Shown here piece after piece: positions 29,097 to 38,623 of a stretch of 64,000 nt of DNA. Positions within the stretch are counted from its first letter, which is position 1, and each line of letters starts with the position of its first letter. The position numbers and the translations under genes were made by a program. A model generated the notes under the pieces. That model worked only from the letters and a program-made list of their open reading frames with translations. It was not told where the DNA came from and made no database searches. The DNA is from Bartonella krasnovii. GTDB taxonomy: Bacteria > Pseudomonadota > Alphaproteobacteria > Rhizobiales > Rhizobiaceae. The stretch spans positions 1,435,001 to 1,499,000 of the forward strand of contig NZ_CP031844.2 in NCBI RefSeq assembly GCF_003606345.3. Direction: 5' to 3'.

Positions 29097-30428
29097 ATGA
29101 CAAGCAATGTGAACCTAACAGGTTTAGCGCATGATTTGAAGCAACGTGCAGAAAACCATCCTCCTATCCGTATTGGACTGATTGGTTGTGGGGAGATGGG
29201 CACAGACTTATTATCAAGTATTGCGCAAATGGAGGGAATAACAGTTGCTGCTGTCGCCACGAGGACACCGTCACGTATTTTTGATGCTGCGACAATTGCC
29301 TATGGCGAAGAGGGACATGTCTGTGAAGTTGAAAATGCTCATGCCCTCACGCAAAGCATTGAAAAAGGTTTGATTGCAGCAACAGACGATATTGACCTTG
29401 TTTTGCGCCATGAACAAATTGATATTATCGTTGATGCAACAGGCTATCCTGAAGCGGGAGCAGAAATTGGCTTTAAAGCACTTGAAAACAACAAACATCT
29501 TGTCATGATGAATGTTGAAGCCGATGTTACGATTGGCGCGTATCTGAAACATGAAGCAGAAAAACGAGGGCTTATTTATACCCTTGGTGCGGGAGATGAA
29601 CCAACTTCATGTATGGAACTCATCGAGTTTGTTTCAGCTCTTGGGCATAAGATTGTTGCAGCGGGAAAGGGAAAAAATAATCCTCTATTCTTTGATGCCA
29701 CACCTGATGTTTATGAAGAAGAAGCACGACGGCGTAATATGAATGTGCGCATGTTGGTTGAATTTATTGATGGTTCCAAAACGATGGTTGAAATGGCAGC
29801 CATTGCCAATGCCACTGGACTTCTCCCCGATTGCCCAGGAATGCATGGCCCTCAAGCGGCACTACAAGATTTAAACAAAGTCCTTATTCCAAAACAAGAT
29901 GGCGGTATTTTGCAGCAATATGGTGTTGTGGATTATTCAATAGGTCAAGGGGTTTCTCCAGGTGTCTTTGTCATTGCAGAAATAACACACCCACGTTTAC
30001 GCGAACGCATGGAAGATTTAAAAATTGGTCAGGGACCTTACTTCACCTTTCAACGCCCCTATCATCTCACAGCTATGGAAGTTCCCCTCACCTGTGCACG
30101 CGTGATGCTTTATGGCAAAAAAGATATGGTTCCTCTTAACCATCCCGTAGTAGAAGTCTGTGCTGTTGCTAAAAAAGATTTACACCCAGGCGATCAGTTA
30201 GATTTTATCGGTCTTTATACGTATCGTGCTTGGATCATGAATATTGCAGAAGCGCAGGCTCGCCAAGCCGTTCCTTGTGGTCTTTTAGAAAACGCAACCG
30301 TAACAGCTGAAATTAAAAAGAACGAACTCATTACAGTGCATAATACGGCTATTCGTGAAGATCAATGGATTGCTCGTCTTCGTGCCAAACAAGACCTTTT
30401 ACTTCAAAAACTTCCCACTTATGTATAA
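29097..30428 (+). CDS. NAD(P)-binding oxidoreductase with C-terminal SAF domain (COG4091-like, 'homoserine dehydrogenase-like')
   Basis: 443 residues. N-terminal Rossmann fold with IGLIGCGEMGTDLLSS (about 26-41), then an Asp-rich middle and YTLGAGDEPTSCMELIEF. The C-terminal part (about residue 345 on) includes VVEVCAVAKKDLHPGDQLDFIG, which is the SAF-domain pattern shared with antifreeze-like, FlgA/CpaB and sugar-acid enzymes. Families like this are annotated as predicted homoserine dehydrogenases, but true Hom lacks a SAF domain, and related enzymes act on sugar acids. The substrate is therefore open. AGGAAAAAAG ribosome site. Single gene. Confidence 0.8.
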   Translation: MTSNVNLTGLAHDLKQRAENHPPIRIGLIGCGEMGTDLLSSIAQMEGITVAAVATRTPSRIFDAATIAYGEEGHVCEVENAHALTQSIEKGLIAATDDIDLVLRHEQIDIIVDATGYPEAGAEIGFKALENNKHLVMMNVEADVTIGAYLKHEAEKRGLIYTLGAGDEPTSCMELIEFVSALGHKIVAAGKGKNNPLFFDATPDVYEEEARRRNMNVRMLVEFIDGSKTMVEMAAIANATGLLPDCPGMHGPQAALQDLNKVLIPKQDGGILQQYGVVDYSIGQGVSPGVFVIAEITHPRLRERMEDLKIGQGPYFTFQRPYHLTAMEVPLTCARVMLYGKKDMVPLNHPVVEVCAVAKKDLHPGDQLDFIGLYTYRAWIMNIAEAQARQAVPCGLLENATVTAEIKKNELITVHNTAIREDQWIARLRAKQDLLLQKLPTYV

Positions 30429-30661
30429 CCCCCCCGCTATTGCTTTAAATTCATCTTATTGATTTACATATAATTTATTATTTTCTTACTGCATGAGAAC
30501 TCTGAATACAGGGATATTTTTTATTTTATCCCTTGTTATGTAATATTTCTGAATAAGCTTCATATCAGAGCACGCAGATAATCTTAAAAGACTAATAAAG
30601 AGAAGTAAAAGTGCTAGTCTTATAACGATGAAATAACCGTAAACTATAAAAAATCAGTTCC
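30429..30661. other. Short intergenic region with weak hairpin
   Basis: AGGGATA/TATCCCT inverted repeat with an AT loop (about 30510-30535), a weak terminator candidate for the oxidoreductase. Confidence 0.4.
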
Positions 30662-31147
30662 CTACTCTTCATCATCTGTATAGATTGCCAAGGAGGTTGC
30701 CATTCCTAGCAAAGATGCAGCAACACCCATTAAATCCCCAATACAGAAAGAAGCAACAAGTCCTATAACACATGTCCCACCCAACATGGTAGCGAAGCCT
30801 TTCTCTAAGTTAAAGTTAAAGTTAAATTCAGACCCAAAAAAGCGACTACCTTTGTTTTTTCCAGGATCTTTTCCAGGGTTTTTTCCAGGATCTTTCCCAT
30901 GATCTTTCCCTTTACCTATACCTAGTATACCTTTCACAAAAGAAAATCCATTTTGTCCTTCAATATCATAAATAACAGCCTTATCTACCGCTTGAGTAAC
31001 GACTCTTTTTTCCAGTGTTGCAACAATTCCCTCTTCTCGAAACTGATTTTGTACAAAACTTGCATTCCCCTCCACAGTTTGTACAAAAAAAAGAATAAAT
31101 AGTGTAAAAATAAATGAGCACACACGACTTTCAAATATTTTAAACAT
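30662..31147 (-). CDS. Small exported protein, tandem family member 1 (Gly/Lys/Asp/Pro repeat)
   Basis: 161 residues, no named family recognised. Leader peptide at 1-28 (MFKIFESRVCSFIFTLFILF, cut near VEGNA). Residues 29-70 hold the core shared with the next paralogs (FVQNQF, LEKRVVTQAVDKAVIYDIEG, NGFSF). A charged repeat of four-residue units GKDP/GKNP follows (about 79-97), coded by 12-base units at 30859-30915. The last 45 residues are glycine-rich and hydrophobic (GGTCVIGLVASFCIGDLMG) with two possible membrane segments, ending DDEE. Start preceded by GGAGCAAAGAAAG, identical in the other copies. Best seen as an exported, possibly membrane-inserting, Bartonella-specific protein. Confidence 0.65.
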   Translation of the reverse strand: MFKIFESRVCSFIFTLFILFFVQTVEGNASFVQNQFREEGIVATLEKRVVTQAVDKAVIYDIEGQNGFSFVKGILGIGKGKDHGKDPGKNPGKDPGKNKGSRFFGSEFNFNFNLEKGFATMLGGTCVIGLVASFCIGDLMGVAASLLGMATSLAIYTDDEE

Positions 31148-31718
31148 AGCTTTCTTTGCTCCTATTTATATTTACTAAAAATAGTAAGGTAATAAAAGTA
31201 ATATAATATTTTCAAACATGTAAAAAATAAACATTATATAATATTTATTAATATAAATACTAAGAAAATATTATATTAAAGCATATATCATATTATATAT
31301 TGTTTGTAAATAAATAAAAATAGTATAATTTAAGTATAAATTATAACTCAATAGAAATTTTATAAATAGTTTTAAATAAAAAAATCAAAAAATATAATAT
31401 TTAAATGATAAATATAAAAACAACATGTTTTCATTATTATAATACAATAAACATAGAATGCTTCTTAATTAGTATTTTATTATATTAATTATTAATAATA
31501 TCAATATTTTTTTGACAAAACCATTATAAATTGCAAAAAAGCCTTCAAAGCTCTTTATCCTTATTTTCAAATAAAAAAACATTAACGAAATGATTTCTAA
31601 TTTTTACTGATATATAAAAAACATTTCGCAGCCCTTTTAAAGGAGAAAAACACCCATTAAAAGGCTTTTCACTTTAATAATGCGGACAAAAAAATACATT
31701 TATTATTAGCACATATTA
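31148..31718. other. Very AT-rich spacer between family members 1 and 2
   Basis: Almost entirely A and T. The right part (31505-31700) recurs next to members 3 and 4, so it belongs to the tandem repeat unit. An inverted repeat AGCC(C)TTTTAA / TTAAAAGGCT lies at about 31632-31671. Confidence 0.6.
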
Positions 31719-32063
31719 TTAGAAAAATAGTCTAAAAATAGCTAGAAAAGCACCAATGAAATCCCCAACGGATAAAGAAGAAAAAACTGCCTTAACACAT
31801 ATCTTCCTCCAAAAAGCTGCATCTGAAATTGCAGAAACTTTTTCAGCTTTCCCAAAAGCAAATCCATCCTGTCCTTCAACATCATGGATAACAGCCTTAT
31901 CTACCGCTTCAACAACAACATTTTTTTCTAGTATAGCAACAGTTCCCACTTCTTGAAATTGATTTTGTACAAAACCTGCATTCCCCTCCACAGTTTGTAT
32001 AAAAAAAAGAATAAATAGTGTAAAAATAATTGAATACACACGATTTTCAAATATTTTAAACAT
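31719..32063 (-). CDS. Small exported protein, tandem family member 2
   Basis: 114 residues, a paralog of the gene at 30662-31147. The leader peptide MFKIFENRVYSIIFTLFILF and core FVQNQFQEVGTVAILEKNVV, AVDKAVIHDVEGQDGFAF are close to it. It lacks the GKDP repeat; the C-terminal hydrophobic part is shorter (FSSLSVGDFIGAFLAIF). Same GGAGCAAAGAAA leader before the ATG. Shorter length with an intact frame suggests it may still be made, but it could be an early decay product. Confidence 0.6.
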   Translation of the reverse strand: MFKIFENRVYSIIFTLFILFFIQTVEGNAGFVQNQFQEVGTVAILEKNVVVEAVDKAVIHDVEGQDGFAFGKAEKVSAISDAAFWRKICVKAVFSSLSVGDFIGAFLAIFRLFF

Positions 32064-32587
32064 AATTTTCTTTGCTCCTCTTTTTATTTACTAAAAATAG
32101 TAAAATAATATTTTCATACATAAAAAATAAACTTATATATAATTTTATTAATATAAGTAATAAGAAAATATTACGTTGAAGCGTATATCATATTATATAA
32201 TATGCGTAAATAAAGTTTACATATTATAAGTATAAATTATTGTATAATATAGATTATGTAAATAGCTTTAATTACAAAAATTTTAAAAATTATAATATTT
32301 AAATAATTAATATAAAAATTCCATGTTTATATTATTATAACAATATAAATAAATTTCATCATAATTAAAAACATCCATATAAAATAAATATATAATTATG
32401 AAGTAAGAATTTAAATAAGAAATTTTTTTGACAAAACCACTATAAATTACAAAAAGAAGCTACAAAGATCCTTATCTTTATTTTCAAATAAAAAAACATT
32501 TCGCAGTCCTTTTAAAGGAAAAAAACATCGACTAAAAGGTTTTTAACTTTAATAATGCAGACAAAAGATACATTTATTATTAACAAA
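32064..32587. other. Very AT-rich spacer, repeat of the 31.1-31.7 kb spacer
   Basis: Shares blocks with the spacer before member 2 (for example GACAAAACCACTATAAATTAC and the hairpin CTTTTAAAGG ... CTAAAAGG). No gene. Confidence 0.55.
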
Positions 32588-32922
32588 ACAATCCCAAAAT
32601 AGCTAGAGCAGCACCAATAAGATCCCCAACGGATAAAGAATTCAGAACTAATACAATACCTATCTTTCTTCAAAAGGCTGCATCTGAAAATACAGCAACT
32701 TTTTTAACTTCTCCAAAAGAAAATCCATTTTGTCCCTCAACATCATGGATAACAGCCGTATCCCCCACTTCAATAATAAATTTTTTCTAGTGTAGTAACA
32801 ATTCCAACTTCTTGAAATTGATTTTTTACAAAACTCGCATTTCCTTCTATAATTTGCACAAAAAAGAGAATAAATAATGTAAAAGTAAACGAACATACAC
32901 GATTTTTAAATATTTTAAACAT
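32588..32922 (-). pseudogene. Small exported protein, tandem family member 3, frameshifted
   Basis: Starts like the others (MFKIFKNRVCSFTFTLFILF, EGNASFVKNQFQEVGIV) with the same upstream GGAGCAAAGAAAG, but the frame ends after LEKIYY. In another frame the homology resumes (GDTAVIHDVEGQNGFSF and SDAAF). A single-base loss in a short T/A run around 32785 explains this. A decayed copy. Confidence 0.8.
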
Positions 32923-33867
32923 AACTTTCTTTGCTCCTCTTTTTCTTCACTGAAAAAGTAAAAGAATACTTATATATAAAAATAAATGATACATTATATG
33001 TAGTTCATAATATAAATATAATACATTACGTATTACATGTAAAGAGATAAAATAATATAATTTTAAGTTTTAAAATAATAACAACAATACTAGAAAGTTT
33101 CTGAACGGTCTATTTAAGAAAAACTTATTTAAAAATCAAATGACTATAAAATATAACAAACACAATTGAGAATTGCCTCATATTACGAAAAAATTTACCA
33201 AAATAAAATGTATTGCTAATCTCTATGCTATTATTATTACATAAAATTTTAAAAAGATTTATAAATATCAAAAATAATTTATTTTTCTTATAATAGAATC
33301 ATTGATAATATTAAAATATTTTATTATTTCTATCACTCTAATTTAAAATAATGAAAATTTATCAACGTTCATAGAAAAATAAATTTAAAACAGTATAAAA
33401 TAAAAACTATCAACATAATAATACTTGTCTATTATTGAAATAAGAGAAATATGAAATACTTCTTCAAAGATCTTTTATGATATCCATCATTGATATAGAA
33501 CAGGTTTGCTCTTTCTAATGCCAAGAAATAAAATCGCGAGCAAATAAAAAAATAGTGAGCTAAAATAAATATTTCTCTAGACGTAAACTTTAAAAGTCTG
33601 TCCTATTTTTGACAAAACAGTTATAAAGTGTAAAAGAGCATCAAGAGCTCTCTGTTTAAACAAAAAAACATTAACAAAGTGCTTTTTAACTTTTATTAAT
33701 ATATAAAACATCCCATAGCATCTTCAAAGAAGTTGTTCAGCCCCCTATCTCATACAGCATAATACATTGAAATTTTTGATTTTTTTAATTAACAAAACAC
33801 ACTTATAAAACAAATCAACTTATCAGCTTTATAAAAACATTATAAGCAACACAAAAATTCTAGGAAA
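32923..33867. other. AT-rich spacer between members 3 and 4
   Basis: About 0.95 kb without a gene. Near 33605-33710 it repeats the spacer block seen beside members 2 and 3 (TTTTGACAAAACAGTTATAA, ACATTAACAAAGTGCTTTT). Confidence 0.5.
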
Positions 33868-34164
33868 CTACCTAAAACCAAATACTAAAATAGTCATGAA
33901 AAATGAGAGCACCTCCCAAAACACTAAAAAACAACTCTCTTGCCTAACTTTCATAAAAGTTAGCTGATTTTTTTCTTCAATAGGGTAGATCACAGCCATA
34001 TCTATATTTCGAGCTATTATATTTTTCTCTTGATTAGTAAAAAATAATTCCCTTTGAAATAAATCTTTAGAAATATTCATATGATTTTCTGCATCTTGTG
34101 CAAAAAAAAGAATAAACACTATAAAAATAGAACAATAAAATCTATTTTTTAATATTTTAAACAT
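33868..34164 (-). CDS. Small exported protein, tandem family member 4 (divergent)
   Basis: 98 residues. Leader MFKILKNRFYCSIFIVFILF and the core position NIDMAVIYPIEEKNQLTF align with the other members, but identity is low. The tail (CFLVFWEVLSFFMTILVFGF) is a single hydrophobic stretch. No clear ribosome site. It may be a drifting or dying copy. Confidence 0.45.
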   Translation of the reverse strand: MFKILKNRFYCSIFIVFILFFAQDAENHMNISKDLFQRELFFTNQEKNIIARNIDMAVIYPIEEKNQLTFMKVRQESCFLVFWEVLSFFMTILVFGFR

Positions 34165-35843
34165 AACTTAATATTATCATATTTTTCTTTAATTAGAAAG
34201 TAATTTCTATAATAAAAACTGTAAAAATAAAATATATTTCCTAACAATTTATTTTTATACATACAATAATACATATACTATATTTAATATAAGCGTCATT
34301 AAAATATAAATAAAAAAATTACATTTTTAAAGGACCAGCTTCAAGATAAACAAATTAAAAAAATACCCCTTCGAAAACCAATATTGGTTAATCAATTTAT
34401 CAACGGCTCATATTAAAAGTAAAAGACTGATTTATAATCATAATCCATTGTTTTGCATATTAAATGTAAGGTCATCTAGCGATTATGAATTTCCCTTACT
34501 TAATTTTAACACTATTTATATTGAACCAATCAAATTTATTTGCTTGCAAATCACAAACAAAAGGATGTGTAAGGTGAAGTGGTGTATAGGGAGAAAAACT
34601 TAAAGAAAAAAATATCACTTATAAGGTATTTTAAGTAAAAAGTGCCGTTGCAAAAATCAGAAGATGGCAAAATATATACGGGTGCCCCCTTTTTACTTCA
34701 AAAGTGTAAAGATGATCATATACAATCGTTTTGCTATTATAGGCGTTTTGCTATTATAGGCGTTTTGCTATTATAGGCGTTTTGCTATTATAGGCGTTTT
34801 GCTATTATAGGGATTTACCGTTATACCCTTCGATGTGCAGCGTTATAAAATAGGCTTGAATACTTGCTTTTTCTTTAAAACAAACAGCATACAATGTAAT
34901 GAGATTCTGTTTATCCTAATTTCAACGATGTTTCTTCTTTATCATCTGATTACTCATCACATTATAAACTCATCAAGCTCTTTATAATTTCGCGATACTA
35001 CGCGTCGAAGAGTATAACAATAAATTCATTGAGCCCCACCATTTTGACGCTTCATAAAGGAGCAAGCCCGCACTAGCACACACTTTACCAGCCGCCTAAT
35101 GTTGCAAGACCAAACCTTTAGCACTTGAGATATTTCATAAGAAGTATACCTGTACAGTTTCACATCTCACAACTAATCTACTCGTGATGTACAAGAGACA
35201 TGGTTTTTATTCACTCAAAATGGAACAGATTTGGAATAAAAAAAGTCTTATAATTTTTTGAGACTCTCATTCAACATGAAAAAATAAATACTCTTTATAA
35301 ATCAATATAGTGTCATTATGTGATTTCATCTCATGTAAATTCTTCTTATTACATTCATTTTTTCTTTATAAACACTAAAATCTATTAAAACATTGTCCAC
35401 AGTAAGATGAATGTACATTTCTATTCTTTTGTAAGACATCTCTATAAACTTGAATTCAGAATGCAAGAATCCTGATTAAAACCAAAAGCTATGCCATCCT
35501 GCCTTCACACCAACATAAATGCTTTGGTTATCCTTTCTTCATAGCAAAAAGAAAAATATTCAACTTCATCTAAAAACTTTCTTTTTAAAAATACAATGAA
35601 AAAACTTAATCAAAAATTCTTACAAAAGTTATTGATCTTTAGAAGGAGTAGTGCATATTCCATCAAAATTGTGTTAGCTTCTCTCAATAAAATCTTCACT
35701 ATTTTTAATAAAGCTCTCATTTTTAGAGTATCCCTATGGAATGTAAAAATACACCTATTTGCGTTTTTCTTATAGATAGATTAAATAGTGACAGAACCTT
35801 TGATCACTTTATCTGTATAAACTCCTCTGTTGGGTAATAATTT
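34165..35843. other. Long intergenic region with VNTR and repeat families A and B
   Basis: About 1.7 kb. It contains a family B stretch (34525-34913), a 17-base tandem repeat (34729-34812) and a family A stretch (34930-35310). The remainder (35311-35843) is AT-rich with the promoter of the next operon presumably near its right end. No gene supported. Confidence 0.5.
34729..34812. repeat. 17-base tandem repeat, five copies
   Basis: Five consecutive copies of the unit TTTTGCTATTATAGGCG (starts at 34729, 34746, 34763, 34780, 34797); the first four are identical and the last ends in GGGA. Intergenic, about 1 kb upstream of the creatininase gene. A likely variable-number locus. Confidence 0.92.
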
Positions 35844-36587
35844 ATGGCATCTAACACGCCTTTTCTCGCTCTTTTACCTTTAGGCGCACACGAATATCAC
35901 GGAGAGCACCTTCCCTTTGAAACCGACTGGATTATTGCTGAAGCTTTTGCAAAGGCCCTCACGTTAGAAACAAAAGAACAATTTCATATCACCCTTTTAC
36001 CGGTTGAAAAAATTGGCTATTCTATAGAGCACATGGATATTAAAGGAACACAAACCCTGACCTTTTCTGATGCGATTAAACGCTGGATAAAGATTGGTGA
36101 AGACTGCTATAACAAAGGGATCAACCGTCTTCTCCTTCTCAATGCTCACGGAGGCAATTCACCTTTAATGAGCATTGTTATCACCGAATTGAGAAGGCGC
36201 TTTTCAATGCTTGCTGTAGCGACAAGCTGGAGCCGTTTTGGTTTGCCACAAGGTCTGATAGAGCCTTCTCAACAGCCTCTTGATATCCATGGTGGTTTTA
36301 TCGAAACCTCTCTCATGCTCTATTTAGCTCCAGAAAAAGTTCATATGGAAAAGGCAAAAAATTTTCATAATAAACAAGCGGATATGATTGCCAATTATCG
36401 CTATTTACGCGCTTATGGTCCTCATGCCTTTGGCTGGACAATGCGTGATCTCAACACGCAAGGTGCAGCAGGAAACGCAAGCAAAGCAACACCTCAAGCC
36501 GGTAAAGCTATTTTTTCTCATGTTCTATCTCAGCTTCATGATTTACTTGATGATATCAAGCGGTTTAACATAAATACATGGCAGTAA
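35844..36587 (+). CDS. Creatininase-family amidohydrolase
   Basis: 247 residues. Metal-binding motifs of the creatininase/MftE/FAPy-deformylase family: LLPLGAHEYHGEHLPFETD near the start (His and Asp ligands), the helix LLLLNAHGGN, and DIHGGFIETSLML with the conserved Glu. The family hydrolyses cyclic amides or formamides using two metal ions, often Zn or Mn. Substrate unknown. It lies 21 bases before a CobW-like metallochaperone gene, which suggests it could be the metal client of that protein. Confidence 0.88.
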   Translation: MASNTPFLALLPLGAHEYHGEHLPFETDWIIAEAFAKALTLETKEQFHITLLPVEKIGYSIEHMDIKGTQTLTFSDAIKRWIKIGEDCYNKGINRLLLLNAHGGNSPLMSIVITELRRRFSMLAVATSWSRFGLPQGLIEPSQQPLDIHGGFIETSLMLYLAPEKVHMEKAKNFHNKQADMIANYRYLRAYGPHAFGWTMRDLNTQGAAGNASKATPQAGKAIFSHVLSQLHDLLDDIKRFNINTWQ

Positions 36588-36608
36588 AGAACAATAAAAG
36601 GTCTCTCC

Positions 36609-37640
36609 ATGGAAACAATATCCCCCAAAAAACTTCCTGTTACAGTTCTCACAGGCTACCTTGGTTCAGGAAAAACCACCCTTCTCAACCGCATCCTTAG
36701 TGAAAATCATGGCAAACGTTATGCTGTCATTGTCAATGAATTTGGTGAAATTGGGATTGATAATGACTTGATCATTGAATCAGATGAAGAAATTTATGAA
36801 ATGAATAACGGCTGTGTTTGCTGCACTGTACGTGGCGATCTCATTCGTATTCTGGAAAGTCTGATGCAACGTTCTCATCGATTTGATGCAATTATTATAG
36901 AAACAACAGGACTTGCCGATCCCGTTCCTGTTGCACAAACCTTTTTCATGGATGATACAGTTCATGAAAAAACAACGCTTGACAGTGTCATAGCGGTCGT
37001 TGATGCAAAGCATTTTCCCATTCAACTGAAAAAAAGTCGTGAAGTTGAAGAGCAAATTGCTTTCGCAGACATCGTTCTTTTAAATAAGATTGATCTCGTC
37101 ACAGCACAAGAACGTGCCCATGCAGAATCGCTTATTCTTGCTATTAATCCTCGCGCTATACTTTATACAACACAGCGCACCAATATTCCTCTTGATAAAC
37201 TTCTCAATCGTGGTTTCTTTGATCTCCAACGGACTCTAGACCATGAGCCTCATTTTCTTGATCACAAGCATAAAGACCAACCTGAAGATCATGTGTGTGG
37301 TCCCGATTGCCATCATGAGCATCATCATCACACATCTACCATTCATGATATTACCGTCACTTCTATAAGTTTAAAAACAGGTGCCCTGCAACCAGAAAAG
37401 TTTTTTCCTTGGATCCAACAAGTTACACAGCAACAAGGACCTGATATTTTGCGTCTTAAAGGCATTATTGCCTTTCAAGGAGATGATGATCGTTATGTCA
37501 TTCAAGGCATTCATATGCTTCTTGAGGGACAACATCAGCGCCCATGGCGTCAAGATGAAAAACGAGAAAGCCGCCTTGTTTTTATCGGACGCTCTCTTGA
37601 TGGCAAAAAATTAAAAACTGATTTTGAAAATTGCGCATAA
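36609..37640 (+). CDS. CobW/COG0523 G3E-family GTPase, putative zinc metallochaperone
   Basis: GTP-dependent metal insertion protein. 343 residues. Walker A GYLGSGKT (16-23), the family's metal site CVCC (69-72, CxCC) followed by TVRGDL, ETTGLADP, and the guanine-specific NKID. A metal-binding His/Cys stretch follows (DHKHKDQPEDHVCGPDCHHE then HHHH), and the C-terminal CobW_C domain (TSISLKTGALQPEKF) closes the protein. Zn or Co loading is the usual role; the His-rich insert and Zur elsewhere in the window favour zinc, as inference. Six bases separate it from the WD40 gene. Confidence 0.92.
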   Translation: METISPKKLPVTVLTGYLGSGKTTLLNRILSENHGKRYAVIVNEFGEIGIDNDLIIESDEEIYEMNNGCVCCTVRGDLIRILESLMQRSHRFDAIIIETTGLADPVPVAQTFFMDDTVHEKTTLDSVIAVVDAKHFPIQLKKSREVEEQIAFADIVLLNKIDLVTAQERAHAESLILAINPRAILYTTQRTNIPLDKLLNRGFFDLQRTLDHEPHFLDHKHKDQPEDHVCGPDCHHEHHHHTSTIHDITVTSISLKTGALQPEKFFPWIQQVTQQQGPDILRLKGIIAFQGDDDRYVIQGIHMLLEGQHQRPWRQDEKRESRLVFIGRSLDGKKLKTDFENCA

Positions 37641-37645
37641 AATGA

Positions 37646-38623
37646 ATGGCAATACCTAACATGACCCATTATGATCTCCAAAGTTACTGCCTTTCTTGTG
37701 GTTTTATAGGCAATAAACCAGCCTTTGTTTCCGTGGAAGGTTTGATTGTTTTTTTAACCCCAACCCCACAAATCTTTGAAGTTCATAAAGGAATAATTTC
37801 AAGTCATTTTTCCCATGACAATACTGCAATCATCACAGGGGGAGAAGATGGAAAAGTCTGTCAAACAACAGCTAATGGTCACACAGAACTGCTCAGTCAA
37901 AAAGAACGCAAATGGATCAATAACGTTGCTTTTGGCCCCCAAAAAGCTTTTGCCTTTTCCACCGCCCGTCTTGCATTTGTGCATGTAGGAAAAGAACAAC
38001 AAGAGCTCCCACATGAGCGCAGTATAGAGGGTCTGGCTTTTGCCCCAAAAGGTTTACGGCTTGCCGTTGCCCATTACAATGGTGTTACGCTTCATTGGTT
38101 CTCAACACAAACATCTCCCACAACATTGGTATGGAAAGGCGCTCATTGTGGTGTGACCTTTTCACCAGATAACCGCTATGTCATTTCTACGATGCAAGAA
38201 AACGCCTTACACGGCTGGCGTCTTACCGATCATCAACATTTACGGATGAGTGGCTACCCAAGTAAAGTCAAAAGCTGGTCTTGGAGTGCAAAAGGAAAAT
38301 GGCTTGCAACATCAGGTGCTTGTGCCGCAATTGTTTGGCCCTTTCATACAAAAGACGGCCCCATGGGAAAAACACCCTTAGAACTTGGAACACGAGCTAA
38401 TGCACTTGTTAGCACCGTTTCATGCCATCCAAGCAAAGAAATTGTCGCCATAGGTTTCAATGATGGAATGATTTTAGCGGCACATTTTCGTGATGGAAAA
38501 GAAGTCCTTCTAAGAGGGGATGGGAAAAGCGCTATCTCAGCACTCAATTGGGATCAAACAGGACACAATCTCACCTTCGGTAGTGAAAATGGTGAATGTG
38601 GTATGATCAATATCACTGATTAA
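37646..38623 (+). CDS. WD40-repeat protein
   Basis: 325 residues of WD40-type blades (for example SSHFSHDNTAIITGGEDGKV, GVTFSPDNRYVIS, WSWSAKGKWLATSGA, ALNWDQTGHNLTFGSENGE), enough for a small beta-propeller. No signal peptide, so cytoplasmic. Such proteins are frequent next to COG0523 GTPases in Rhizobiales genomes, in my recollection, so a partner role in metal handling is suggested. Start at the ATG at 37646, or at 37661 in frame. Confidence 0.85.
   Translation: MAIPNMTHYDLQSYCLSCGFIGNKPAFVSVEGLIVFLTPTPQIFEVHKGIISSHFSHDNTAIITGGEDGKVCQTTANGHTELLSQKERKWINNVAFGPQKAFAFSTARLAFVHVGKEQQELPHERSIEGLAFAPKGLRLAVAHYNGVTLHWFSTQTSPTTLVWKGAHCGVTFSPDNRYVISTMQENALHGWRLTDHQHLRMSGYPSKVKSWSWSAKGKWLATSGACAAIVWPFHTKDGPMGKTPLELGTRANALVSTVSCHPSKEIVAIGFNDGMILAAHFRDGKEVLLRGDGKSAISALNWDQTGHNLTFGSENGECGMINITD

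Noticed and set aside
31500..33710. TTGACAAAACC-type blocks as promoters in the small-protein array
   Set aside because: The TATAAA-like part is only seven bases from TTGACA, which is too close for a promoter; they lie downstream of the genes and are simply part of the repeat unit.
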